Positions 28,112 to 36,996 of a DNA stretch of 64,000 bases are shown one piece after another. The notes beneath the pieces are model-generated. The model did not search any database and had not been told where the DNA came from. It saw only the letters and a program-made list of their open reading frames with translations. Numbering within the stretch: position 1 is the first letter of the stretch; each line of letters opens with the position of its first letter. The stretch comes from Neorhizobium alkalisoli (GTDB taxonomy: Bacteria; Pseudomonadota; Alphaproteobacteria; Rhizobiales; Rhizobiaceae). Both the position numbers and the translations under genes were made by a program. The DNA lies in assembly GCF_002968635.1 (NCBI RefSeq), contig NZ_PVBN01000003.1, positions 62,001 through 126,000 of the forward strand, in the 5' to 3' direction.

Positions 28112-30121
28112 TTACTGGCGTGACATACGTGCGCGGCGCGCCTTCGGCACCACGTCTTTGATAGCGGTCAGCTGGTCAATGGGCGCCGGGCGACCGACAT
28201 GGAAGCCTTGGACATGGTCGATGCGAAACTCCCGCATCAAAGCAAGTTGCTCTTCCGTTTCTACGCCTTCGACAAGGATTTTCGGGCCGCGGTTGCGAAT
28301 GAGGCCGATAATATCCTGAAGCATAGCCTTGCCCCGCGGCGAGGCGCTGTCGTGCAGGAAGGAGCGGTCGATCTTGACCGTGTCGAAATCGATAAGCCGC
28401 AACCACGACAGTCCGGCAAAGCCCGTCCCGAAGTCATCCAGCCAAATATTGATTCCCAATGTTTTCAAGTCGCTGATGCATCGCAAGACATCGGAATGCA
28501 TTTCCATTTCGAGGCCTTCGGTAATCTCGAACGCGAGCCTGCCTCCACTCACCCCCGTCTCGTAGAGGATTGCAGCGACGCTTGCCGCAAAGCCGGGGGT
28601 TTTGAGCTGGATTGGCGAAACGTTGACGCTTGCGATCTGGACGTGGTTCGGGGCCAGGAGATCGCGGCAGACGGTTCGAATGAGCCAGCGACCGAGTTCG
28701 ATGATGATGCCGGTCCGTTCTGCAATAGGGATGAACAGGCTTGGCGGGACCATATCGCCGTCAAGCGTCTTCAGCCGCATGAGGGCTTCTACCGCGTCGC
28801 GCTCGCCAGACCTAAGGTCCACAATCGGCTGATAGACGAGCGATACGAGGTTTTGATCGGTAGCGATCTTGAGCAAGGCCGCAATGTTCTCGGTTTCGTC
28901 GCTGTTGTTCGGGTCATCGGGATCAAACATGCGGACGCAATTGCGGCCACTGGCCTTGGCGCTGTAGAGCGCTCTATCGGCTTCATGGATGATTTTTTCC
29001 AGTTTTGCTCCGGTCTGATCCCGGGTAAAGGCCGCGCCTACACTGACGGTAACGATCGATGTGCCGTCGCGACGTTCCCTATGGGGGAGGCCCAGGTCTT
29101 CGACGGTCATGCGGATTTTTTCGGCCAGTTCGGTGAGCTGCTCCTTCCGGTCGATCGGCGCAAGCACAATGAATTCCTCGCCGCCATAGCGGCCGATTGA
29201 TCCGCCGAATGGTGCTATTGCCTCCTTGATCGCGGTGGCGACCTGGATCAGACAACGGTCGCCTTCCTGATGCCCGTAGCCGTCGTTATATTTTTTGAAG
29301 AAGTCGACATCGGCGAGGATCGCGGTAAATCCGCGGCCTTTTGCTTGCCATTCATTCCAATACTGCCTCAGCCTGTGATCGACGGCCCGACGGTTTTCCA
29401 GTCCGGTCAGGTAGTCGGTATTGGACATGCGCAGCAGCGCTTCTCCTCGGTCGGTCGCTTCTTTCTGCTGTATCTTCGCTTCGAGCGCGTTCAAGAAAAC
29501 GTGATACCGCTCGAGGTTCAACTTCCAGTTCACGTAGGACGTGAAGACGAAGCACGAGAGGTAGAAGGTGCCGAAAGCAAGCGCATAGATATCGGTCGGC
29601 CAGAAGGTTGATAGGGTAAGGAAGAAAGTCGCCAAGACCGCACTGGACGCTGCGACCGACAGTCCGAAACGGAAGCTGAAGAACAGATTCGCGCCCATCA
29701 TGAAAATGGCGCCGAAGATCATGTAGTAGGACAAGCTGTCCGTATAGGCGGTCCGCACAGCGGGGATCGCCCATATGGCATATCCCATGACGAGCGCCAG
29801 AGCGCTTGTTCGGTCGAGCCATTTGATGCCGAGTTCCAGGCGGAACTGGGCTTCAAGCAGCACAAGAGCAACGCCTCCGACCAGCAGCCGTGCCGTGATT
29901 GTTTGAATGGCGACGTCCGGGATGAGCAATATGTCGGTGGCCGAGAAGAGCACGTAGATGATGACCGCGATCCACAGGCCGTGTCTCGTGGCGATCCGTC
30001 GCTCTGCCTCAGCGTCGCTCTCGTAAAGTCTGCGAAGCTCGTGCACCGACGGCCTCTGCAACTTCTTTTGCAGATCGATTTCGACCGCATCGGCAAACGT
30101 GTGCTTCATGCACTGTTCCAT
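28112..30121 (-). CDS. Membrane GGDEF-EAL protein (cyclic-di-GMP synthesis/breakdown)
   Basis: About six N-terminal membrane helices are followed by a GGDEF domain with GGEEF (about residue 310) and an EAL domain with VEALMRL (about 445). The EAL active-site set looks intact: NVSPIQL, FEITEGLE, LDDFGTGF, KIDRSF and EGVET. It could therefore both make and degrade cyclic-di-GMP. The frame is open back to 30244, but ATG 30121 or 30109 is more credible because the upstream stretch is low-complexity and has no ribosome site. It is divergent from a methyltransferase gene. Confidence 0.9.
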   Translation of the reverse strand: MEQCMKHTFADAVEIDLQKKLQRPSVHELRRLYESDAEAERRIATRHGLWIAVIIYVLFSATDILLIPDVAIQTITARLLVGGVALVLLEAQFRLELGIKWLDRTSALALVMGYAIWAIPAVRTAYTDSLSYYMIFGAIFMMGANLFFSFRFGLSVAASSAVLATFFLTLSTFWPTDIYALAFGTFYLSCFVFTSYVNWKLNLERYHVFLNALEAKIQQKEATDRGEALLRMSNTDYLTGLENRRAVDHRLRQYWNEWQAKGRGFTAILADVDFFKKYNDGYGHQEGDRCLIQVATAIKEAIAPFGGSIGRYGGEEFIVLAPIDRKEQLTELAEKIRMTVEDLGLPHRERRDGTSIVTVSVGAAFTRDQTGAKLEKIIHEADRALYSAKASGRNCVRMFDPDDPNNSDETENIAALLKIATDQNLVSLVYQPIVDLRSGERDAVEALMRLKTLDGDMVPPSLFIPIAERTGIIIELGRWLIRTVCRDLLAPNHVQIASVNVSPIQLKTPGFAASVAAILYETGVSGGRLAFEITEGLEMEMHSDVLRCISDLKTLGINIWLDDFGTGFAGLSWLRLIDFDTVKIDRSFLHDSASPRGKAMLQDIIGLIRNRGPKILVEGVETEEQLALMREFRIDHVQGFHVGRPAPIDQLTAIKDVVPKARRARMSRQ

Positions 30122-30268
30122 CCGCTCGTATTTCCGTTTCACGAGGGGGCTGGCCGCCTCGCCTGCCCCAGGCTCTTTTGGCTCGTGCGGTCGCTGATCC
30201 CTTCTTGGATCAAAGAAACGACGAGACGTGGTTTCAACCACCAAAATGAGGGGGTGCTGTTAAATCTT

Positions 30269-30280
30269 GTTAAATTTAAC
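30269..30280. promoter_or_regulatory. AT-rich palindrome in divergent promoter region
   Basis: GTTAAATTTAAC is a perfect 12-base palindrome, and GTTAAAT is also repeated directly at 30259. It lies between the GGDEF-EAL gene and the methyltransferase gene and could be an operator for either. Confidence 0.35.
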
Positions 30281-30426
30281 CCGAAATCCCCGCCGTTAAT
30301 CTTATTTCGTAAATGTGATAGTTAACCAGAAGTTTCCAGCTATGATAAAAATCATCGGGACGGTCAGAACGCGACAATGCGCAACGCCCGACCAGTAGAG
30401 TCCTTTTGTAACTGGAGTATTTTCGC

Positions 30427-31470
30427 GTGACGCAAATGAAGATCGAATTTGACGGTCATAGTCTTATCACCCCCGCAGCGATCGCAAACGAACTCGTGGC
30501 ACCCAAGAGCGAACAGTTCGAGGAGCAATTGGCTGTTGCAAAAGGTGAAATGGCGCTGATGCTGGAACTGGCCCGCCAACAGTTCGAACGGGGCGACGAT
30601 CCCGTCAAGATTGCGGACAAAGTAACTATCTCGCTTCATGAAAGCCGGCACAAACTGGATCCGCGCGTCTGGCAGGAACTGGTGCCCTTCGTCCAGAACC
30701 ATTCCATTTCTTCATTTTTTCTGCAGGATCCTCTGACGCGCTGGTCTTACGACAAACCGCGCGGTTATTCCGGGGACGCAAGGCTGCTGGATTTCATTTA
30801 TCGGCACGAAAGCGTCGCTGAAGACGTCGCAAAGGCATCGAAGCTCGGTCAGGCGTTGTTTGAGTATACCAGCACGGCACCGTCATCGCTGGCCAACTGG
30901 GATCGCCGTGACATTCTGGCACGTCATGTCGATGAAGTGGCCGATGCAAAGGGACCTGAAACGGAGGTGTTGAGCGTCGCCGCAGGTCATCTACGCGAAT
31001 GCGAACATTCGGTAGCCCTGCGCGAGAAGCGGCTGAAGCGCTGGGTCGCGCTGGATCAGGATCCTTTGAGCGTCGGGACGATCGCAAGGGACTATCAGGG
31101 AACGGCGGTCGAGGCGATCGACGGTTCGGTACGCCAGATACTGACCGGCCGCCTGCGGCCGGGTCAGTTCGATCTTGTCTATGCTTCCGGCCTTTATGAC
31201 TATCTGGTCGACAAGGTCGCCATCAAGCTGACCCAGCGTTGCCTGGAAATGTTGAAGCCAAATGGCGTCTTCCTTTTTGCCAACTACTCCTATCCGATCC
31301 AGGTAGACGGTTATCTCGAGACCTTCATGAACTGGGCTCTGCTTCTGCGTTCGGAAGCGGACATGTGGAAAATCATCCACGCCAGCACCGAGGGGCAGGA
31401 TTTCGAGGCGAGCGTATTCTTCGGCAAGAATCGCAACATCGTTTACGGTGTCCTGAAGAAGCGTTCCTGA
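30427..31470 (+). CDS. Class I SAM-dependent methyltransferase-like protein
   Basis: A 347-residue protein. The SAM-binding glycine motif appears in altered form (EVLSVAAGHLREC, about residues 180-192), followed by an acidic loop (VALDQDPLSVG) and FDLVYASGLYDYL. The preceding RWSYDKPRGYSGDARLLDFIY stretch resembles proteins annotated as PhcB-like, which in Ralstonia make a fatty-acid methyl ester signal; that link is weak and from memory. It starts with GTG 30427 (GGAG about 13 bases upstream); ATG 30436 is an alternative. Confidence 0.7.
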   Translation: MTQMKIEFDGHSLITPAAIANELVAPKSEQFEEQLAVAKGEMALMLELARQQFERGDDPVKIADKVTISLHESRHKLDPRVWQELVPFVQNHSISSFFLQDPLTRWSYDKPRGYSGDARLLDFIYRHESVAEDVAKASKLGQALFEYTSTAPSSLANWDRRDILARHVDEVADAKGPETEVLSVAAGHLRECEHSVALREKRLKRWVALDQDPLSVGTIARDYQGTAVEAIDGSVRQILTGRLRPGQFDLVYASGLYDYLVDKVAIKLTQRCLEMLKPNGVFLFANYSYPIQVDGYLETFMNWALLLRSEADMWKIIHASTEGQDFEASVFFGKNRNIVYGVLKKRS

Positions 31471-31538
31471 GCCGAAGGCTCGGAGTTGGCCTGCCTAGCC
31501 CATCATATGCGGCGGGCGGGAAGGTTATAGGCAAAAAG

Positions 31539-31576
31539 ATCACCCCGGCGGAGGCACATGCTTCCGCCGGGGTGAT
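31539..31576. terminator. Strong hairpin after methyltransferase gene
   Basis: A 14-base perfect inverted repeat (ATCACCCCGGCGGA with TCCGCCGGGGTGAT) lies 68 bases after the methyltransferase stop. There is no T-run on the plus strand, but on the minus strand it is followed by TTTTT. It may act as a terminator or mRNA 3' stabiliser. Confidence 0.5.
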
Positions 31577-31729
31577 GATATTGCAACGGATGTGTTGCTC
31601 GTAAAGCCCGTCGTCATCCTTCAAGTCAAAAGACGCTTTATGTAACGTCTGTCTTCCTTTACCAACCAAGCTCTTGCCAGCCTGTTTGCGGAAGACCTAT
31701 GCAGATCACCAGATTTGAAACCCTACTCG

Positions 31730-31780
31730 TCCTGCGGGTTATCGGGTGTGATCCCTTGGGTTCGATCCCCTGGCGCAGGA
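31730..31780 (+). promoter_or_regulatory. Structured, partly tRNA-like leader before EamA gene
   Basis: A seven-base-pair closing stem (TCCTGCG with CGCAGGA) encloses two small hairpins, GGGTGTGATCCC and GGGTTCGATCCC; the second looks like a tRNA T-arm. It is only about 51 bases, too short for a tRNA. It lies 30 bases upstream of the EamA gene start. The rest of the 340-base gap between 31471 and 31810 holds only the hairpin at 31539. It could be a cis-regulatory leader or a tRNA remnant. Confidence 0.35.
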
Positions 31781-31810
31781 AAAATTTCAAACATCCAAGG
31801 TGCATCTGAA

Positions 31811-32725
31811 ATGAACGCTTCATCCGCGATGGCGCTCAAAACCGCCAGTCTGGCCGGTCCTCTCGTCATGCTGCTCGGCATGCTGATGTTTGCCTTGAAC
31901 GATGCAATGGGAAAATGGCTGGTCGCGAACTACGGTCTTGGTCAGGTCATCCTGATCCGCAGCCTGGCGGCACTTCTTATTCTCGTGCTCATGGTCTGGA
32001 AGGCAGGCCTCGGCAATCTTCTGGCGGTCGAGCGGCCGGGCATGCAGTTCGCCCGCGTCTTCTTTTCCACGGCAGAGGTTTTTTGCTTCTACTACGCGGT
32101 GATGTATCTGCCGCTGGCCGACGTGATGACTTATTGGCTGGCCGCTCCGATCTATGTTGCAGCCGCTTCGCCTTTCCTGCTTGGCGAGAAGGTCGGCTGG
32201 CGACGCTGGACAGCGATCGCGGTCGGCTTCGTCGGTGTCATCATCACTCTGGAACCTTCGAGCGCCATGTTCACCATGCCGGCGGTCATCTCGATCATCG
32301 GCAGCGGCGCGTTTGCCTTCATGTTGATTTCCGGCCGTTTCCTGCGCGGCACCCCGGACAGCGCGTTGGTCTTTTTTCAGGTCACAGGCGCCGGTCTTGC
32401 CGGCCTTGTCGCCGCGCCGCTCGACTGGTCGCCGATTGCATCGAGCACGGACCTCGTCCTGCTTGGGCTGCTCGGTATCGTCGCTATGGCCGCCCATATG
32501 CTGGTCAACCGGGCCCTCAAGATTTCCGATGCGGCCACGGTGGCGCCGCTGCAATATACTTTGCTGCTTTGGGCGGTAATCTTCGGCTGGATGTTCTTCG
32601 GCGACGTGCCGCGTTTCGGGATGTTGATTGGCGCCGGTTTGATCGTCGCGTCCGGCCTTTTCATCTTTATCCGGGAACAGGCGCTCAAGAAGCGCGAGAA
32701 GGTACTCCCATCTATACCGGAATGA
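31811..32725 (+). CDS. EamA/DMT-family transporter
   Basis: A 304-residue membrane protein with about ten helices in two EamA repeats, the first beginning MLLGMLMFALNDAMGKWL. DMT exporters or importers move small metabolites such as amino acids or nucleosides; the substrate is unknown. ATG 31811 is chosen because the first helix follows directly and AAGG lies upstream; the open frame extends to 31715 without a convincing start. A terminator hairpin begins right after the stop. Confidence 0.85.
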   Translation: MNASSAMALKTASLAGPLVMLLGMLMFALNDAMGKWLVANYGLGQVILIRSLAALLILVLMVWKAGLGNLLAVERPGMQFARVFFSTAEVFCFYYAVMYLPLADVMTYWLAAPIYVAAASPFLLGEKVGWRRWTAIAVGFVGVIITLEPSSAMFTMPAVISIIGSGAFAFMLISGRFLRGTPDSALVFFQVTGAGLAGLVAAPLDWSPIASSTDLVLLGLLGIVAMAAHMLVNRALKISDAATVAPLQYTLLLWAVIFGWMFFGDVPRFGMLIGAGLIVASGLFIFIREQALKKREKVLPSIPE

Positions 32726-32727
32726 AA

Positions 32728-32755
32728 AAAGCCTGCGGCGTGAACCGCAGGCTTT
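32728..32755. terminator. Bidirectional terminator between EamA gene and dctP
   Basis: The stem AAAGCCTGCGG with CCGCAGGCTTT (11 base pairs, loop of six) starts two bases after the EamA stop. On the minus strand it is followed by a T-run, making a good terminator for the TRAP operon; on the plus strand the T-run is short. Confidence 0.85.
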
Positions 32756-32778
32756 CGATCTGCTAAGAAGCGCTTGGC

Positions 32779-33786
32779 TTACTTTCCGCGGATTGTCTTC
32801 AGTTCGGTGAGGATGCTGTCGACAACGTCGGCGCCGATGGTTGGCTTGTGCTTTTCATAAACGGCCATCGACTTTTCGCGGATGCGCTGCTGCTCTTCCG
32901 GAGAGAGAGTGTTGACTGCAAGACCCGCAGCCTTGATCTTTTCCAGGGATTTCTTGTTGAGATCCTGGATGACCTTGCGCTCTTCGTCACGGCCGGCGAC
33001 GGCGCAATCACGCAGAGCCTTCTGCTCGTCCGGCGTATAGGTGTTGAAGATCGCCTTGGAGAAGAGGAACAGGAATGGCGTGTATGCGTGGTTCGTCTCC
33101 GTGACGTATTTCTGGACTTCGAAGAACTTCGAGGTGTCGATCGTCACATAGGGGTTTTCCTGTGCGTCGATGGCCTTGGTTTCGAGTGCCGAGAACACTT
33201 CGCCGAAAGCCATGGGCGTAGCGTTGGCGCCAAGGTTCTGGAAGGTATCGAGGAAGACGTTGTTCTGCATGACGCGAACCTTCATGCCCGACAGGTCTTC
33301 CCACTTGTTGACCGGACGGACGGAGTTCGAGAGGTTGCGGAAGCCATTTTCCCAGTAGGCGAGGTTGACGAGGCCAGCCCCATCGAGCTTCTGGTTCATC
33401 ATATCGCCGAATTTGCCGTCGAGCACCTCGTAGGCTTCGTCGGCATTGGCAAACAGGAACGGCAGGTCGAATACGCCAAGTGCCGGGATGATGCCGACGA
33501 GCGGAGACGACGATGTGACGACGGCTTCCTGAACGCCGGAGCGCAGGGCCTGGGTCGCCTGAAGGTCGCCGCCGAGTGCGCCGCCCCAGAATGCGGTGAG
33601 CTTGAGCTTGCCGCCCGACTTTTCGTCGAGGCATGCCTGCATCGTCTTGATGCCGTTGCCGACCGGATGGTCTGCGTTGATGCCGTTCGAGACGCGGATA
33701 TTGCGCGAATTGAATTCAGCGAAAGCAGGCGCCGCGGCCGAAAGACCGAAGGCAATCGCGGTTGTCGCAAGAAGCAGTTTTCTCAT
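32779..33786 (-). CDS. dctP: TRAP transporter solute-binding protein (DctP)
   Basis: Periplasmic binding protein of a TRAP importer for a carboxylate or sugar acid. It has a signal peptide (residues 1-23, ending AFA), 335 residues, and the conserved GMKVRV segment whose Arg171 is expected to grip the substrate carboxylate. It follows dctM by 48 bases. The neighbours (FAH-family enzyme, FAD oxidase, DenD) suggest a hydroxy or sugar acid as ligand. Confidence 0.92.
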   Translation of the reverse strand: MRKLLLATTAIAFGLSAAAPAFAEFNSRNIRVSNGINADHPVGNGIKTMQACLDEKSGGKLKLTAFWGGALGGDLQATQALRSGVQEAVVTSSSPLVGIIPALGVFDLPFLFANADEAYEVLDGKFGDMMNQKLDGAGLVNLAYWENGFRNLSNSVRPVNKWEDLSGMKVRVMQNNVFLDTFQNLGANATPMAFGEVFSALETKAIDAQENPYVTIDTSKFFEVQKYVTETNHAYTPFLFLFSKAIFNTYTPDEQKALRDCAVAGRDEERKVIQDLNKKSLEKIKAAGLAVNTLSPEEQQRIREKSMAVYEKHKPTIGADVVDSILTELKTIRGK

Positions 33787-33834
33787 TTTGTCCTCCCATT
33801 GGACGGTTGATTGAACAGTTTGAATTTAAGTCGG

Positions 33835-35112
33835 TCAGCGCAGCCAGCGGGCCGGTACGATGACGAGATCCGGGAAAAGCACTAGGATAAAGAGCACGAT
33901 TGTCTGAGCGACCAGGAATGGCCACACCCCAGCCGTGACCTTTCCGAGCGGAATACGGGCGACGCCGCTGACGACGTTCAACACCACGCCGACCGGTGGG
34001 GTAATAAGCCCGATGCAATTGTTCATGATGAACAGTACGCCGAAATAGACCGGGTCAATGCCCGCCTGCTTGATGATCGGCATCAGCACAGGCGTGAGGA
34101 TCAGAATCGTCGGCGTCAGATCGAGCGCAGTGCCGACGATCAGAACCAGGATCATGATGGCGAACATCAGAAGCGTTGGGCGATCGATGAGCGGCTCGAT
34201 GTAACCGGTGATCTCGGCTGGAATGTTTGCCGCAGTGATCAGCCAAGCCGATACGAGCGCGGCGCAGACCAGGAACATGATGACGGATGTCGTTTTGGCG
34301 GCCTGCAGGATGACTCGCGGCAGATCGCGTGGCTTGAGTTCCCGGTAGACCACCATGCCGACAAACAGCGCATAGGCAGCCGCGATGACCGCCGCTTCGG
34401 TCGGCGTCACAACGCCTGCCTTGATGCCGCCGAGGATGATGACGGGCATGCCGAGCGCCCAGGCAGCGCGGCCGGTCGCCCGCACACGCTCGCGTAGGGA
34501 CGCTTTGGGAAGCGCCTGCACGTTATCCTTGCGAACCACGATCAGCCAGGTGACGATCAGCGAAAGCCCCATCAGGATTCCGGGCACGATCCCGGCCATG
34601 AAGAGCTGTGTGATCGAAACGTTTGCCGCGACGCCGAAGACGATGAAGGCCATGGATGGCGGGATCACCGGCGCAATAATGCCACCCGCAGCGATAAGGC
34701 CGCCGGAACGGGGAACGTTGTAGCCGGCTTTGGCCATCATCGGAATGAGAATGGCGGCAAGCGCTGCCGTATCGGCGGCAGCCGAACCTGAAATACTCGC
34801 CATGATGAGCGCAGCGACGATCGCCACGATGCCAAGGCCACCACGGATATGCCCGACGCAAGCGATCGCGAAGTCGATGATGCGGCGCGACAGGCCGCCG
34901 GAATTCATCAGTTCGCCGGCCAGAATGAAGAAGGGAATCGCCAGAAGCGTAAATGTATCAGCACCGGCGATCATGTTCTGGGCAATGATCTGGGTATTGA
35001 ACATCCCCATGTACCACATGAGGATGACGCCGCAGAACATCAGCGAGAAAGCGACGGGGACGCCGATTGCCATGGCACCGAGGAGCGATCCTACGAAGAC
35101 GATAAGGGTCAT
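33835..35112 (-). CDS. dctM: TRAP transporter large membrane subunit (DctM)
   Basis: A 425-residue integral membrane subunit that carries the sodium-coupled transport pathway. About 12-13 hydrophobic segments are visible, with the typical DctM stretches AGELMNSGGLSRRI, GLITPPVGVVLNV and PTEAAVIAAAYAL. Its ATG overlaps the dctQ stop by one base (TGATG), showing translational coupling. Confidence 0.93.
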   Translation of the reverse strand: MTLIVFVGSLLGAMAIGVPVAFSLMFCGVILMWYMGMFNTQIIAQNMIAGADTFTLLAIPFFILAGELMNSGGLSRRIIDFAIACVGHIRGGLGIVAIVAALIMASISGSAAADTAALAAILIPMMAKAGYNVPRSGGLIAAGGIIAPVIPPSMAFIVFGVAANVSITQLFMAGIVPGILMGLSLIVTWLIVVRKDNVQALPKASLRERVRATGRAAWALGMPVIILGGIKAGVVTPTEAAVIAAAYALFVGMVVYRELKPRDLPRVILQAAKTTSVIMFLVCAALVSAWLITAANIPAEITGYIEPLIDRPTLLMFAIMILVLIVGTALDLTPTILILTPVLMPIIKQAGIDPVYFGVLFIMNNCIGLITPPVGVVLNVVSGVARIPLGKVTAGVWPFLVAQTIVLFILVLFPDLVIVPARWLR

Positions 35113-35645
35113 CAGGTACGCTCCGCCATCTGCTCAAGTGTCAGGTTTTCACCAGCGAAGGCTGAGAGTTCGTCTTCGGTCACGCGACCCGTCAACAAGC
35201 GGACAAGACGTTCAAGCGCGATGATCGTGCACCCGGCGCCGGTGAAGAAGCCGATGCCATAGACCCATGCCATGGAAAGGCCGGTAACCGGCGCGACCAT
35301 GCTGGCATTTATGGGGAGTTGGTTCCACGTCCCCCAGAAGAAGATCGCCGAACACAGAATAATGATGATGTTGCTGACCATCATGCAGATGATCCGCCCT
35401 GTGCGACCGAACAAGGCCACCAAGGTCTCGACGCCCAGATGTCCGTATTCCCGGAAGGTAACGACAGCGCCGATAAAGGTCAGCCAGACGAAGAAATAGC
35501 GGGACATTTCCTCCGAGACATTCAGCCCCGAATTGAACCCATACCGAAGCACCACGTTTGCGAACACCATCAGCGCCATACCGGCGAGTAGGATGATCAG
35601 CAGAAATTCCAGAAATTTGTAAAAAAGATCGATAGCCTTTTGCAT
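35112..35645 (-). CDS. dctQ: TRAP transporter small membrane subunit (DctQ)
   Basis: A 177-residue protein with four hydrophobic helices, beginning FLEFLLIILLAGMALMVFAN, and the DctQ motif EEMSRYFFVWLTFIGA. It starts 18 bases after the FAH-family gene, so the enzyme and transporter share a transcript. Confidence 0.92.
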   Translation of the reverse strand: MQKAIDLFYKFLEFLLIILLAGMALMVFANVVLRYGFNSGLNVSEEMSRYFFVWLTFIGAVVTFREYGHLGVETLVALFGRTGRIICMMVSNIIIILCSAIFFWGTWNQLPINASMVAPVTGLSMAWVYGIGFFTGAGCTIIALERLVRLLTGRVTEDELSAFAGENLTLEQMAERT

Positions 35646-35663
35646 CGCTTCCCCCCTTTTCGC

Positions 35664-36824
35664 TTAGATAAGACCTCGGCCTGCGAGGTTTCTCATCAGC
35701 GCCGTCAGCCCGAACGTCCATTCCGGGCAGTTGTTGCTATGCTCAACCCAATTGACCAAGTGCCCGAGCCTCGGCGACGATATCTCCACCCGGTCACCAA
35801 TCTCATGCGTAAATCCGAGGCCCGCGCCTCGTCGGTCCTTGACCGGCGCAAACATCGTCCCAAGGAAGAAGAGAACGCCATCCGGATATTGATGATTGCG
35901 GTTGAGCAATTGCGACACGAGATTTTCCGGAGTCCGGCTGATCGCTTTCATCGCACTGACGCCGGTCATTACAAATCCGTCCGGGCCTTCGACGGAGAGC
36001 GATATCTCCGCCGATTTGACGTCTTCGAGAGTGAAACTGTCGTCAAACAGGCGGATGAACGGCCCAATTGCGGATGAGGCGTTGTTATCCTTCGCCTTGC
36101 TGAGGAGCAGTGCGGAGCGCCCTTCGAAGTCGCGAAGGTTGACGTCGTTGCCAAGTGTTGCGCCAATGATCTTGCCCTTGGACGTCACCGCGAGCACCAC
36201 TTCCGGCTCGGGATTGTTCCAGTCGGACTTGGGATGAATGCCGATCAGTGCGCCACATCCGACAGAGGACATCGGCTGTGCCTTGGTAAAGATTTCGGCA
36301 TCGGGACCAATTCCCACTTCCAGATACTGCGACCAGAGGCCCATATCCTGCAGCAGGGATTTGACCTCCGCCGCCTTTTCTGAACCCGCAGCAAGGCCGC
36401 GCAAGTTGTCGCCCAATACCGGAGCGAGACTGCCGCGAATGTCTTGAGCGCGCTGAGGGTCGCCTTTGGCCTGTTCTTCTATGACGCGTTCCAGCATGCT
36501 GTCGGCGAATGTGACGCCTGCCGCTTTGATAGCCTGCAGGTCCGCCGGAGCGAGCAATTCGCCTGCGGTTCCGTCCAGGAATGAGGCAAGCGGCCCAAGG
36601 TCGGCAAAACGGCTCGTATCGCGAAGAGAACCCGCAAGATCGTCGATCTCAAGAAGGCCCGATATGGTCGGCGCAAGAATGGACAGATCCAACAAATGTC
36701 CGGATGCCAGCAGTACAGGGCATGGACCGCCCAATTTCTGCGACCAGACTCGTCCGATCAGCAGCGCTGAAGAGGCGTCATGCGGCAAGATTGTTTCCGG
36801 AACAAGCGTCCGCTCAGCACCCAT
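35664..36824 (-). CDS. Fumarylacetoacetate hydrolase (FAH)-family protein
   Basis: A 386-residue enzyme with the FAH-type metal site visible in NNPEPEVVLAV (two glutamates) and the later LGNDVNLRDFEGR and LLSKAKDNNASSAIGP stretches. FAH-family enzymes cleave, hydrate or dehydrate 2-keto acids, and in sugar-acid clusters many act on 2-keto-3-deoxy acids. The exact reaction is not readable. It is the first gene of the TRAP operon and has a palindromic operator candidate 52 bases upstream. Confidence 0.82.
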   Translation of the reverse strand: MGAERTLVPETILPHDASSALLIGRVWSQKLGGPCPVLLASGHLLDLSILAPTISGLLEIDDLAGSLRDTSRFADLGPLASFLDGTAGELLAPADLQAIKAAGVTFADSMLERVIEEQAKGDPQRAQDIRGSLAPVLGDNLRGLAAGSEKAAEVKSLLQDMGLWSQYLEVGIGPDAEIFTKAQPMSSVGCGALIGIHPKSDWNNPEPEVVLAVTSKGKIIGATLGNDVNLRDFEGRSALLLSKAKDNNASSAIGPFIRLFDDSFTLEDVKSAEISLSVEGPDGFVMTGVSAMKAISRTPENLVSQLLNRNHQYPDGVLFFLGTMFAPVKDRRGAGLGFTHEIGDRVEISSPRLGHLVNWVEHSNNCPEWTFGLTALMRNLAGRGLI

Positions 36825-36875
36825 CGGGGATCCTCCTCAAACTCATTAAACCCAAGCCTCCACTTGGTTGACCTA

Positions 36876-36894
36876 TTGTCAGGATGTCTGACAA
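36876..36894. promoter_or_regulatory. Candidate FadR-type operator of FAH-TRAP operon
   Basis: TTGTCAG-N5-CTGACAA is a perfect inverted repeat upstream of the FAH-family gene. The sub-motif TGTCTGACAAC recurs, with C to T, in the site at 39285-39299, and it fits the GT-NNN-AC pattern of FadR-type regulators. Confidence 0.6.
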
Positions 36895-36996
36895 CAGAGG
36901 CCCATCGCTTTTAGTGCGACTCCACCACCATGTCCAGCCAGAGGCCGCGCGAAGCGTGGAAAAATCTGGATCGATCTAAAGACCCGATACCGCTAC

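Noticed and set aside
28199..29200. 333-residue open frame opposite the GGDEF-EAL gene
   Set aside because: Antisense to intact catalytic domains; no motif.
31730..31780. Possible tRNA gene
   Set aside because: Only about 51 bases, with no room for D and anticodon arms and a mismatch next to the T-stem; listed instead as a structured leader.
32848..33810. 320-residue open frame opposite dctP
   Set aside because: Antisense to a complete TRAP binding protein.
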